Source: Amorphophallus konjac (Eukaryota; Streptophyta; Magnoliopsida; Alismatales; Araceae). From it: a DNA stretch of 64,000 nucleotides. A program made the position numbers and the translations under genes. Of this stretch, positions 46,017 through 57,428 are shown piece after piece. Where the stretch lies: positions 156,384,331-156,448,330 of the forward strand of contig CM040118.1 of assembly GCA_022559845.1 (NCBI GenBank). Direction: 5' to 3'. The notes below the pieces were generated by a model. That model was given only the letters and a program-made list of their open reading frames with translations, did no database searches and was not told where the DNA came from. Within the stretch, counting starts at the first letter, position 1, and each line of letters starts with the position of its first letter.

Positions 46017-46759
46017 TCTAACACCCCTGGATTTTAGGATCTTATTTTTCCAGAGTTTGGATTTTTATTTTTTGTGGATAAATTAATTTTTAATTGTCAA
46101 AATTTAGATTCCATTCAAATCGTGGCTTTCCAAGATTTTTCCGTGGGTATTTAGCCTTATATGCAAGAGGTTAAGGCATATTTAAATTTCAATTTTTCTG
46201 GGGTTTTGAGGAAATCTCAAAAGCTTTTCCTCTTCCTGTTAACGCGACCCCACTCCTCTCTCTGCTCACTCTTCCTCTGCTTCAGAACAGAAGACTCGCT
46301 CGCCCTCCTCTCCAGTTGCAGACGGCAAGCACGAGGGAGAGTGCGATCGACGATGGCAGCGGGCTAGGCGAGCGTGGGGAATGTGGTTTGGGCATGCACG
46401 TGTGAGATCAAGTTTTTTTGCACATGGGTTTGTGATATGGTGGTTCCGGCATGGCTCGAAGCCGCCATTTGAGTAATGAGGCTTCGCTGAGGTAGGGGGA
46501 TGGATCCCAAGCTCCCCTCTCGCATTTTCTTTCTGATCGGCGACGATTTGAGCGAGAGAGTGGGGTGCATTAAATTTTTTAGGGAAAATACCATGTTCAG
46601 GGATGTGAGTTTGAATCGGCCCAGTTCTTCATGATTTCTAGTTTAGATCGGGTTTATCGAATGCCATCCTCATCGGGGATGAGTTCCCCTTGTTTTTTCC
46701 AGAGTTCCCGCTCGCAATGGGGGAGAGACGGGCTTGGGAGGGCCTTCCGGTTGAGTTCT

Positions 46760-47170
46760 GGGTGGTTCCTACTGTAGAGATGGCCAGCTGGGCTGCCGTC
46801 TCTGCCCAATAGGGTTGCCACTAGGTTGGCTACCTAGGAAGCATCTTCCTCTGGGTAGCCATAGGCCTAGCAGCCAAAACCTCTAGGCGACCAACACTCT
46901 GGCCATCCAGGGTCATCTTCCCAGGGATTGGGTGGCCAGATGGCTGGCCGCCCTATTCTATTCTGGGCGGCCACAGGGGTGGTCCCCAGGGGGTTTTTAG
47001 CCTAGGGACTAGGTGGCCAGATGGCTTGTCGCCTTGTCCAATTCTTGGCGGCCAGGAGGATGGCCACCCAGGGTGCTAGCCGCCCAGGCCAGGGGAGCTG
47101 GGCGGCCACTGCTCTGGCCGCCTAGACCCCTGGGCGGCCAGGGGGTTGGCTGTACAGCTAGACTCCCTGT
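46760..47170. repeat. ggcggccagg-rich degenerate repeat in the A 3' LTR
   Basis: Variants of ctgggcggccaggggg, gtggccagatggc and cctaggcgacc recur at short, irregular distances. The segment is far richer in G and C than the LTR around it. It has no counterpart in the part of the 5' LTR inside this window. Confidence 0.65.
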
Positions 47171-48274
47171 TGGCCTATTCTTCCCCTTTTCAAGCTATCA
47201 CGTGATTCCGACTCGTGCCCATTGCACCAGCAGTCGATGGATTAGCCATCCAGTCTGAGGTCTTTTGGTTTCGTGGTATGAGCCGCCTCGTGGTACATTT
47301 TGTAAATATAATTGGGTTAGTACAGACCGGTGGTACTCCAGTGGTTTCTACTTTTTAGCGAGTTCTCGCCTCCAATGACCTTTCCCACTAGTCGTAGCTT
47401 TCCTACGCACCCATGTGCGAACCCACTCAGGAGTGGTGGAGAGCGTGTCCCGGTGTGATGATTTTTAGGCTGGTTACCGTAGGGGCCCTCATCTTTGCGA
47501 CCTGAGTCCGGGATGGGGGGGAACCAACTAGAAGACCCGACTTAGAGCGCATAGTCTGTGTGTGCACACGTGGTTGGGGGCGTCAGACCTGCGCTGACGA
47601 GCGCAACCCCAACTACTCCTTGTTCTGTGGTTACGTGGTTGTGTGTCTTAGTTTTGGCCTGGGGCGAGTAGGGAGACACCTAGGGCATGGACTAAGACAT
47701 CAGCGGACGCATCTAACCTTGCTTCTAGTGTGTAGTACTCCTATCTCCTGTGAGGTAGCGACTCTGGTTCCTTTCGTCTCGAGGTGACCATTCTTGCGGC
47801 CCCGTACGTTTAGTTTCCTGTGACACGTGGTTTGTGAGGTTTGCACTTGTGTAGTTCCCTTTTATTATATTTACTGCCTCCTTCTGTTATATGCTTATTA
47901 TTTTATTATCCTTGCTTATTGTTTATTGCGTCATTGTGTTTCTCATCACGAGGTAGGGATCTGCGGGACCCCTACTGAGCCAATGAGATGAGGCACACCC
48001 CCTTTGCTTTTTAGGTGAGGCAAGGTTGACGCGGAGTACTTTGGAGACTCCTCGTGGTGCTGGTAGCCAGGTGTAGCAGCTTGTTTGCCAAAAAAGGGGT
48101 ATGCCCCGTGTTCTTGTAGTTTTCTTTCTATGTACTGTACTTATTATGGACTAGGATATTCTGGACTGTATAATTGTTTAATTATGTAAATTGTTTAATT
48201 TCCTACATTAATATATTATGTTTGTGGTTCTATAATTATTTCAGATCCCTGTGCATTTCCACATCGTCCAAATA

Positions 48275-48367
48275 ACCCTTCCGAGCCCCCCGCCTCATGG
48301 GAGGTGGACCAGGATTGGAGCCGTACCAGTTCCTTTTCGGTACCTGGATCTTACCCTTCCGAGCCCC
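48275..48367. repeat. 78-bp tandem duplication of the LTR terminus
   Basis: acccttccgagcccc occurs at 48275-48289 and again at 48353-48367, 78 bases apart. Between them lies a degraded copy of the LTR terminus (accaggattggagccgtacc ... ggatctta). The second unit is interrupted by element G and its remainder is at 54914-54987. The last LTR segment was therefore duplicated in tandem before G inserted. Confidence 0.8.
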
Positions 48368-50447
48368 TGATGGGAATCAACACCGGGCACTAACTTTTTA
48401 TTTTTGTATGTTTGTCCTTTTATTTGCTTTTCTATCCTTGGGAATACATGTTTACAATTGTAAGGCTTTATAAGCCAATTTGTCATTCCCTAAGGATCTT
48501 TGGGTTTTTGTGCAAAAGTACAGTAGGACCAGCAAGGGGCCCCCATCTCCTTCTCTATTGGTCCACCTAAGCCTTAGGGCCCATGTGGGGCCAGTCAATG
48601 GTCCAAGGTGGGCTTCTACATGATTGACCATTCAAGGGGACACTTGGTTAACAAAGTCCAAGATGCCAACCCCATTTTCAAGGGGGCACCCCCATATATT
48701 AGTTTTTTATGTGGTTCCAAACCACATGGTAGAAATAAAATGTGATCTCCCCCATTTGCCCCTCCCCAAATTTAGATATGAGGTTAGTTTAGGTCTTTTT
48801 ACCTTTCTTATAAATACCTTGTATTTTGAGAATTACTTAGCATTAATGAAAGAAAATTCTCATTTTATGCTCAATGGCCCAAGGGCGCCCCTCTCTCCTC
48901 CCCTAGAGCTATGAAGGCTCTCCTTCAGATGTGTGACGCATCTCCACCGCCACCTCTCTGAGTGCGATGCTCAGCTCCGCCGCCGCCGCCGCCGTTCGTG
49001 CCGCCATCGCACCGCCACCGCCTTGCTGCCGGAAGTTCTGTCCAAATCAGGACAGAACCCTCTTGGTCGAATTTTAGCTCCTAACTCTTAGATCTTATGG
49101 AGTCCAAATTTTGAGGGTAGGTTCCCCACGCAAATACCCTCTCCCCAAAAAAGTTTCCCAATTTCTAGTCTTCATTTTCTATTTTTCCAATTTTGTGTTC
49201 TTCAGCCTTCCAGTTCTGTCTCTGTTCTGTCATGTGTCACAGCAACCTTATGTTTCCATTGTTTGATCCCTTCCCCTTTTTTGATTGAGTCCACATTTGG
49301 ACTGGGTGTTCTACGCATCCAAACACGTCTCCACAAATTTTTGTTCGAATTTAGAAGTTCTTTTCCCCTGCCAAAAAATTAAAACTCAGTCAACTTTGAG
49401 TTCTGTCCTATGCAGTCCAGATCCGACCCACCACTGTCAAAAAATCCATTTCCCCAACCAAACCACCACTAGAAATTCCACAAAAAATACCCACGTCTTC
49501 CTTACTTCTTTCTGTACAACTTTCATGAAGGAGTCAACTTCTAGATCCGAAGTTTTTCCTTCGGTCAACTCTTGTTCTAAAGAAAACTTAGATCTATCCT
49601 GTCAGATCTGGTTCTGTCAACCAGCAACTGGTAAATTCGAACAAGGCCAGCTCCTGGAAATTCAAAATTCTTTCTCTAGCCATAGATCAAAGTACTTCAA
49701 GTCAGATTTCCAACGGTACCACTTTTGCATCGATCCGACGTCGAGGTTGATCGCAGCAACAGATCTCACCGGGTCGCGTTCTGTAAAATAGAAGCTTCAG
49801 ATCCGTGGGCAGCAAGGTCAACAAGTGAAGACCGGAGCCGACTCGCCTTCCACAAGATGAACCATCGTGCCGCCGTCCCAGGGAGCACCTCTCCAGGAGC
49901 CACCGTCATAGCGGTAGCACTCCGGGCCCACTCGGACCAGCCGACCAGCACGTGGGCCCCATAACCAGCAACTTGTGCCTTCCGAACCGCGCCGACGGGG
50001 TGATCAAAGTGCTGCCCCTCAACCCAAGATCGGTCCTCTCGAGCCCACTTGTGTAGCCCTTTACCTCCATGCGTGGAGTGGGTGATAATTCACTGTTGTA
50101 ATTATTGTAATATTTAGTTACCGGGAGTTACCGGACTTGGCCGGGATCATCTTCCCCACGCCCGGCGCGTAGAGGTATCATGTCCACTCCTCTCTCGACA
50201 TTTGCTTTATTTCGTATATGTCCGTATGCCGCTGCTAGATAGAATGATAGGATAAATTAGCTAGTTATCATATTGTTATTCACCGATGCGAAAGAGAGAG
50301 CGAGATCCGTCCCGTGACTCGATCGGAGCATGGAAGAGCCAACTACCCGACTCATTGCCAGTTTCCCAACCGCGCACGGTCCCACGCATCCCTCGCTAGG
50401 GACGATTAGCGAGCTAGAGTCCCATGTCACGTGTCCGTCCCGCATCA
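48368..50447 (+). mobile_element. Element G 5' LTR
   Basis: It pairs with 52825-54908, but the two differ at many positions by eye. Differences include an insertion of about 140 bases around 48905-49060 with a (gcc)n stretch, so this insertion is old or the copy was rearranged. The TATA box is at 48809-48818. Confidence 0.92.
48809..48818 (+). promoter_or_regulatory. TATA box of element G (5' LTR)
   Basis: tataaatacc lies 440 bases into the LTR. The same site is at 53267-53276 in the 3' LTR. Confidence 0.65.
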
Positions 50448-50450
50448 AAT

Positions 50451-50465
50451 TGGTATCAGAGCGCC
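50451..50465 (+). other. Primer binding site of element G
   Basis: tggtatcagagcgcc lies three bases after the LTR end and matches the initiator Met tRNA complement. Confidence 0.93.
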
Positions 50466-50859
50466 AGTTGAGTCTTGGGTAGTCATTAGTCATTGCTTAA
50501 CAAAAACACAAAAAAAGAGTCGTTTAAGTCTAGTCATTATCTAAGTCGGTCTAGGTTGCATTTGTATACCTTTATCTGGTATATAAAAAGGTGTCGTCCG
50601 ACCGTTAGGTTACGCCTATTGGAGAGGTGATTCACTCGCGTAAGAGGATCTTCGGATCCCCGGACTCTGCCAGCTACCAGATCTTCGTTTAAGTCTAGGG
50701 TCCTTAGTGTGCATTAGTTAGTGCATTCCAGCCTTGCATAGTCATGTCTAGTGTCTTGTCCAAGTGTCAGCATGTTCGTCTTATAGTTCCCCATTTCCAA
50801 TGGACTCCCGGTCGCCCAGGCGATATGACTGTTGGCCCACCCATGGGCTTGGCAACCAC

Positions 50860-51564
50860 CCTCTCCACTTCCGTAGGGCCGAAGCCCTGAACTTTTATGG
50901 CTCCAAAGTCCCGAGCGACTAGCTACATTGGGAAGCCGCTATAGATAAATATTTTGATTGTTACCCTATGTCCGAGGCTCGGCAATGCGCTTTCGCCAAA
51001 GAGCGGCTTCTACACGAGGCAGCCGAAAAGTGGGACCATAATGAACGCTTGCAAGAAGTTAGGAGGCAATGGCCCATCGAGTCGTGGCATGAGATGAAGG
51101 GCGAACTTAGGAAGGTCTACCTACCCGGCCTGGTCACCTCCAACCGACCCCACCCAATCATCTCCAATCAAGTGGGTCATAGTCAGAGGCAAGGAGCCCC
51201 GTACTTAGATGAGTCCCGACCCAAGCCAAGGCCGGTTGATTACGGGCGAGTTCACCATGATACCCCTACTCCAACCCATACCGTTTCCGAACTTGTGCAA
51301 ATGATTTCAGACCGGGTGGATAGAAGGTGTGCGTATTTTGAGTCTTTGGTCTCCCCTTGCCCACCTTCGAGACCGGACGTAGCCATACCCGAGCCTAGGG
51401 ATGTCATAGCCGGTAACCCCAACCCAGCCCCACCTCCGGGGTCCCAAGGACCTCTTCCCCTCCGGGAGGACGTTCCTTCCCCACCCATGAGAGCTCCGTT
51501 GCCACCACCCTTATCTTCCAATCTTTATGTGGACCACCTCAGCCCGAGCCTCCCGTGTTTCTAA
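50860..51564 (+). pseudogene. gag: Element G gag-like region
   Basis: The region reads AEALNFYGSKVPSD, a stop (about 50918), then LHWEAAIDKYFDCYPMSEAR and FAKERLLHEAAEKWDHNERL. This pattern (FxG, W, KYF, then aromatic-rich helices) is typical of retrotransposon gag. The frame at 50968-51564 continues into a Pro-rich tail with PAPPPGSQGPLPLREDV. No zinc knuckle is visible. The role would be capsid formation. Confidence 0.7.
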
Positions 51565-52824
51565 CGGGAATGATTTTCATCGCCGAGCCGCTCCTTAGCT
51601 GGCTCAAGAATGAATTGGTCCCACCTCCCTTCCCATCCATGGACCCCACACAACCTCTAGTGCTAATCAACTCATTTCATACAACATTCTAGTCTAGTCA
51701 CCATGTGGATACATTGGATGACCTTCTTAAAGGGTTAGACCGGCAGTTGACATTTACGCACTTGTTGGCCCCAAGCTTCGACCGACCCACAGGTCGTAAC
51801 TTCACCCATCTGGGTTTGGGGTCCATTACCTCCATATGCACCATGGGTTGTGTCACCACGGAGATTCTTCTACTCCTCCCGTTACCGACCGAGCCTGACT
51901 TCATTCCTTTTATCCCGAGGAAGGAGCCATATCTTCTATACATTGTCCCATCTACCTCGATGGATGGAGGTGACCATCACCTTCATGAATTTCAAACATG
52001 GTACTATATAATGGAGGAACCGAGGGGTCACACATTCTTTGACCCATTCGACCCCTTCTCTAGTGGGCCTCGTGACCCACCACTTCCTTTATACCTTGTC
52101 GGGGAAGTCCACTTTCACACCCCTTCCCCATGGGACGATCCATATACACCCAATCAAGCCCGATCATTGGCAAGGTGATTTTGGTTCTCCTGGCCCTCCC
52201 ACATCCAAGTCCCATAGGAAGTCAATGCATGACTGGGTCATACTCAGATGTCTCGGAGTTCCCCATTCCGCCAACCACCAGTTGCGTCAAGTGTATGCAT
52301 GGCACACATTCGGGTGTCCTAGCCCACCTTGCATATGTTTGGGTCGGACTAACCGTAGGTTTGTTTAGGGTCATGTGTGAGTCCATGTTTTTCTTTCTTG
52401 TCGAGTGCATAGTGATTCTACATGCATCGAGTCGAGTCGGTCTTTTGTACCCTCGCGTTGTCAATCCCTTTCGAGTGCGAGGCAAGTCGGATCAAATGCG
52501 TATGTTGTAGACTTGCCGGCATTTGGGATCAGCTTGACCATTCTCTATCTCGGATCTAGTCACATATAGGGACTCAGCGGTGATTCCTAGTGAGTCTTCG
52601 AGCCACCTTCCCCCCTTTGAGAGTGACCCCATCCCAGAGTGTCCACCTCTAGCCTCATTCTCCAGCAGCGTGTGGATATCGAATCTATACGGGATGAGCA
52701 GGTGTCGATTACTTGGAGTGGAGCATACTCTGCGCTTCAAGGTTCGGTGACGAATCCGTAGGAGCTACTTGAGCAGCTGCACCCCTTACTCGACGGGGTC
52801 GAGTTCTTCCCACCCGGTGAGAAT
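51565..52824 (+). other. Element G interior, unrecognised open frames
   Basis: A 157-codon frame (51705-52178) starts MDTLDDLLKGLDRQLTFTHL and is rich in Pro, His and aromatic residues. It overlaps other frames of similar length, and none resembles a known retrotransposon enzyme. It may be the remnant of an extra ORF or simply GC-rich non-coding sequence. No polypurine tract is clear; ggtgagaa precedes the 3' LTR. Confidence 0.5.
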
Positions 52825-54908
52825 TGATGGGAATCAACACTGGGCACTAACTTTTTATTTTTTTATTTGTGTCCTTCTATTTACTTTAATATCCTTGGGA
52901 ATACATGTTTGCAATTGTAAGGCTTTATAAGCCAATTTGTCATTCCCTAAGGATCTTTGGGTTTTTGTGCAAAAGTATAGTAAGACCAGCAAGGGGCCCC
53001 CATCTCCTTCTATATTGGTCCACCTAAGCCTTAGGGCCCATGTGGGGCCAGTCAATGGTCCAAGGTGGGCTTCTAGATGATTGACCATTCAAGGGGACAC
53101 TTGGTTAACAAAGTCCAAGATGCCAACCCCATTTTCAAGGGGGCACCCCCCACATATTAGTTTTTTATGTAGTTCCAAACCACATGGGAGAAATAAAATG
53201 TGATCTCCCCCATTTGCCCCTCCCCAAATTTAGATCTGAGGTTAGTTTAGGTCATTTTACCTTTCTTATAAATACCTTGTATTTTAAGAATTACTTAGCA
53301 TTAATGAGAAGAAAATCTTGTGAAATTGTCCAAGCCAAGGGCGCCCCTCTCTCTCCCCTCTCCTCTTGCAACTGGATTGCTATCTTCTAGGGTGGATTCC
53401 CTACTATACTTGGTGGATTCCAAGTGTTCTATCTTCCTGGAGTGTGAAGCTCCGCCGCCGCCTTCTGTTCGTGCCGTCATCGCGCCGCCATCGCCGGAGG
53501 TCTGTCCAAATCAGGACAGTAAGCTCTTCCCGTATTTTTATCTTTCAACCTCTTGATCTGGTGGATTCCAAATTTTGAGGGTGAGTTCCTGAGGTCCTTT
53601 CCACATCCCACAAAACGTTTCCCATTTTCTAGCCTTGGTTTTATATTTTTCCCATTTCGTGTTTCCCCACCTTCCAGATCTGCCAGTCTTCTATTTTCTG
53701 TCACAGCAGGCTAGTTCGTCCATTGTTCGACCCTCTTTCTCTTTTCTGATTGAGTCCAAATTTGGATTTGGTGTTCTTCCCATCCAAACACATCTCCACA
53801 AATATTTTCTCGAATTTAGCTCTTTTTCTCCACCAAAAAATTAAAACTCAGTCAAGTTTCAGTTCTGTCCCGTGCAGTCTAGATCCGACCCACTAGTGTC
53901 ATAAAATCCGTTTCCCCAACCAAACCTCTACAAGAAATTCCACAACAAATATCCTCGTCTTCCTCACTTATCACTCTCCAACTTTCATGAAGAGGTCAAC
54001 ATCCAGATCTGAGGTTTGAGCCACGGTCAACGTCTGTTATCAGAAAACTTCATTTCTGGCCAGAGTTTTTTGAGTCTATCAGTCAGTCTGTTCAAAAGTA
54101 GACCACGAAAAATCCAGAGCTGTCAAAATTTCTTCAATAATCCTTGGTCGAAGAGTTTCGGATCAGCTTTCCAACGGTACCTATTTTGCGTCAATCTGAC
54201 GTCGGGGTTGATCGCAGCAACATATCTCGCCGGGTCGCGCGCTGTAAAACAGAAGCTTCAGATCCGTGGGTAGCAAGGTCAACAAGTGAAGACCGGAGCC
54301 GACTCGCCTTCCACAAGGTGAACCAGTGTGTCGCCATCCCAGGGAGCGCCTGTCCAGGAGGCACCGTCACAGTGGTACCACTCTGGGTCGACTCGGAACC
54401 GTCGACCAGCACGTGGGCCCCACAACCAGCAGCTTGCGCCGTCCGAACCGCACCGACGGGGTGATCAAAGTGCTACCTATCAACCCAAGATCGGTCCTCC
54501 CTAACCCACTTGTGTAGCCCTTTACCTCCTTGCGTGGAGTGGGTGATAATTCACTGTTGTAATTATTGTAATATTTAGTTACCGGGAGTTACCGCACTTG
54601 GCCGGGATCGTCTTCCCCACGCCCGGCGCGTGGAGGTATCTTGTCCACTCCTCTCTCGGCATTTGCTATATTTTGTATATTTCCGTATGCCACTGCTAGA
54701 GAGCATGATAGGATAAATTAGCTCGTTATCATATTGTTATTCACCGCTGCGAAAGAGTGAGCGAGATCCGTCCCGTGACTCGATCCGAGCACGGAAGAGC
54801 CGACTACCCGACTCATTGTCGGTTTCTCAACCGCGCATGGTCCCACGCATCCCTCGCCAGGGACGAGTCGCTAGCTAGAGTCCCAGGTCGTGTGTCCGTC
54901 CCGCATCA
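52825..54908 (+). mobile_element. Element G 3' LTR
   Basis: This LTR runs from TGATGGGAATCAAC to CGCATCA. It has a TATA box at 53267-53276. The last 900 bases, including the segment with accgggagttaccg, correspond to 49560-50447. Confidence 0.92.
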
Positions 54909-54913
54909 GCCCA

Positions 54914-54987
54914 CCAGCTCGTGGGTGGCGGGCCAGGATTCGGGCCGAACTGGTTCCTTTCCGGTACTCGGATCTTGGGTCGTTACA
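54914..54987 (+). mobile_element. Element A 3' LTR, terminal 74 bases
   Basis: The piece runs from ccagctcgtgggtggcgggc to cttgggtcgttaca at 54987. It matches the end of the 5' LTR (1420-1492) at most positions and marks the right boundary of the nest. The bases that follow (gagaa) would be the target duplication of A, but the left copy lies outside the window. Confidence 0.85.
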
Positions 54988-55655
54988 GAGAACCCTCTGG
55001 TTGGTCCGGGTGGCTCAGTTGAAGGCTGGCAATGCCGCATACTGGGTGGTCAGGGGTGGTCCCCGTTGGTTGTGGGTGTCACCATGAGTCACGGCAAGCT
55101 GGCTAGGGCCCTTGCTTGGACCCGACATGTTATAAAAGGTGCCGGATAAATAGCACTTGGATGGCGTTCGGGGAAATTACCGAACCCTTATTTCTTACTT
55201 TTCCATGGGAACAAAGTCTGGGTACAACACCAGAGGAAAGGTCCCCGATGTTTTCCCCCTCAATCGGGATTGAGTGGGGCATGGACGGGCACCCCATGGT
55301 CGACCGACCAATGCAGGTATATCGATAGAGCAGTGCAGGTCTGTCGACCGACCAGTGTAGGTCTGCCAACTGACCCTAGGTGTTGGTTGACCAGTCAGTA
55401 TACCTGTCAACAGACCAGCCCAGGTCGGTCGACCGACCCTGTGCCATATGTCGACCAGTTTGCTGTCCGAGCTGTCGATTTGGGCTGTATGATGTGTCAT
55501 TCACCCTGGGTTTAATAATTATTGATTTTGAAGTTAAATTATACTTCGTAATGGGCTGTCCCAAGCCGACGGCATCTAAAATTGAGGTCGCCGAGGTGCG
55601 GTGACTTGGGGTTCTATTTTGGGTGTATTTGAGTAAGAGGTGTCCCCGTGTGGGT
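54988..55655. other. TE-like remnant right of the nest
   Basis: No gene is supported. The segment contains ggcgttcggggaaatt at 55163-55178, close to ggtgttcggggaaatt at 1163-1178 and to ggtgttcgggaaaatt at 815-830. It may come from an LTR related to the one at the left edge. A repeat rich in gtcgac follows at 55300-55460. Confidence 0.5.
55300..55460. repeat. gtcgaccgacc-containing degenerate repeats
   Basis: gtcgaccgacc occurs three times (about 55302, 55340 and 55429), with degraded forms such as gttgaccagtc between. Units are about 25 to 40 bases and share caggt(c/a)t(g/a). Similar gtcgac motifs recur in element H. Confidence 0.65.
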
Positions 55656-55669
55656 GAGATAGGCCGATG

Positions 55670-56591
55670 GCTCATTGGCTTCACCTGCAAGGACTTCCCT
55701 ATCAATTATTTGGGTGTTCCTTTGATCTTAGGAAAGGTGAAATTACTTCACTTTTCTGGTTTAATCTCAAAAATACAGTAGAAATTTCAAGGTTGGAGTG
55801 TAGCCATGTTATCACAGGCTGGCAGGCTGTCTCATGAAACATGTCCTAAGTGCCATTCCCTTACACTTACTCTCTTGTATTGTTGTCCCAACAACCCTCT
55901 ACAAAAAACTTCATTCTATATTTGTCAATTTCTGTTGGGCCTCCTATGAAGGGAAATATAAACGCCACTAGATCTCCTGCCCAAAAATATGTGGGCCTGT
56001 TAGTGGGGGCGGACTGGGGCTCTAAAGCCTTCTCGCTTTCAGTCATTTTTATGGCTTCTCATATAGCCTGGTAGCTAAAACTAGAGCGATGGTGGATGGT
56101 TTGAAATTTGTAGATGCTTTAGGCATTAGAATTTCCATCATTGAAAGTGACTCGCAGATCCTGGTTGATGTTCTTAATGGGATATGTTCCTGCCCTTGGA
56201 GACTTCTTACTTTTTTATCCGACTTACAGCAATGTATTGCTCGCATGAGGACTGACATTGTACATATTTATTAGGAAGCTAATCATTGTGAAGATAGGTT
56301 GGCAAATCATAGGTGTGATACAGGATTTAATTCAGTTTTTTTAGTCTTCTATCCCTGCCCCTATAACTGGTTTACTTCGAATGGATAGGCTAGGCTTGCC
56401 TTCAATAAGAGGTTCAACCTCAACCATGTAATTCATGGGTATGCCCCTTTGCTTTTGTACCTATTGATTATTTTTTCATGGGAATAAATTTTTACCTTGG
56501 GTGTTGGATCAGCGGAGCGAACAACAGACTCCTTCTTTGAGGGGGTGAGTGCTCTCATGTTCTTCTCCCTTAGTTATTTGCTTAAAAAAAA
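55670..56591 (+). mobile_element. Second LINE fragment, truncated and internally deleted
   Basis: The left flank gagataggccgatg (55656-55669) and right flank gagataggttgatg (56592-56605) form an imperfect 14-bp target duplication. The fragment starts in the RT tail (DFPINYLGVPLILGKVK, compare KYLGFPLALGRIKK in F). It passes a GGLGLKAF segment and jumps to RNase H (AKTRAMVDGLKFVDALG, IIESDSQILVDVL). It ends in eight As. The part between RT and RNase H is deleted and many stops are present. Confidence 0.85.
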
Positions 56592-56605
56592 GAGATAGGT
56601 TGATG

Positions 56606-57361
56606 TGAGTTGACCAGGCCATGGGTGTGAGTAAGCGGGTGAGTTGGCAACTATGTTCTTGTATTGGTTGTTTTTGTGAGGCTTGCCCCTTGTTGAGACC
56701 CTAGCGCGTTGAGGAGTCTGCCTAAGGTGAGGACTTTCTGTGTTTTTTCAGTGAGATGGTTTCAAGCCGGTCGCCATGGGCCCCTCCTCTCCCGTCCCCC
56801 ACCGACCCCCCCACCCTCCCCTACCCTCTGTGCCCCCTTTCCCCCTCCCCTCCCCACCCTCCCCTCCCCTCCTCTCCCATCCCCTCCCATCCCCCACCGA
56901 ACCCACCGTCTCGTCCCCTCCCCTGCGTGCCCCCCTTCCCCCTCCCCTCCCCTAGTCCTCTCCCATCCCCATCCACCCCCCACCCTCCCCTCCCCTCCCC
57001 ACCGTGCCCCCCTCCCTCTCCCCACGTACAATAAAAAATACAAATCCAATCCCCTCACCCATCGGACCCCCTGCTCCCCCCTTGCCAGCCCTGCAACCCA
57101 TAAATTTAAAAAAAAAATAACAAAACGCTCCCCTCTCCCATCGGTCCTACAACCCACAAATGGACAGGAAAAAAATAGACTCCCCTCCACCCCCACTGGC
57201 CACCCTGTAACCCATCGGACCTCCCTCTACTCTCCTCCCATGGTCGGTTGACCCTACCTTCCCCTACCTACTGCCAACCCCCCTTCCCCTCCTCCTCCCT
57301 TCTATATCAAATAGAACACCCCCCCCACACACACACCCCAGACCTGCCCCCCTCCCTAGCC

Positions 57362-57428
<67 letters not shown>

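Larger units (their letters stand above)
46017..48367 (+). mobile_element. Element A 3' LTR, left part
   Basis: The LTR starts TCTAACACCCC, an expected TG changed to TC. It is 2351 bases long up to the insertion of G, and the last 74 bases are at 54914-54987, giving about 2.4 kb. No gene is supported. It includes a GC-rich repeat (46760-47170) and a duplicated terminus (48275-48367). Confidence 0.75.
48368..54908 (+). mobile_element. Element G: LTR retrotransposon with gag but no recognisable pol
   Basis: The LTRs are 48368-50447 (2080 bp) and 52825-54908 (2084 bp), beginning TGATGGGAATCAAC and ending CGCATCA. The flanks are gcccc (48363-48367) and gccca (54909-54913), 4 of 5 matching. A perfect primer site lies at 50451. 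The 2.4-kb interior has a gag-like region and further open frames, but no RT, integrase or protease motif. It is probably non-autonomous, moved by enzymes of a relative. Confidence 0.9.

Noticed and set aside
55130..55705. Overlapping open frames around the gtcgac repeats
   Set aside because: They arise on both strands in short repeats, with no domain and no start or splice signals.
56709..57251. 180-codon proline-rich frame, with glycine-rich frames on the other strand
   Set aside because: It lies within the C-rich low-complexity tract, and both strands are open for the same compositional reason.
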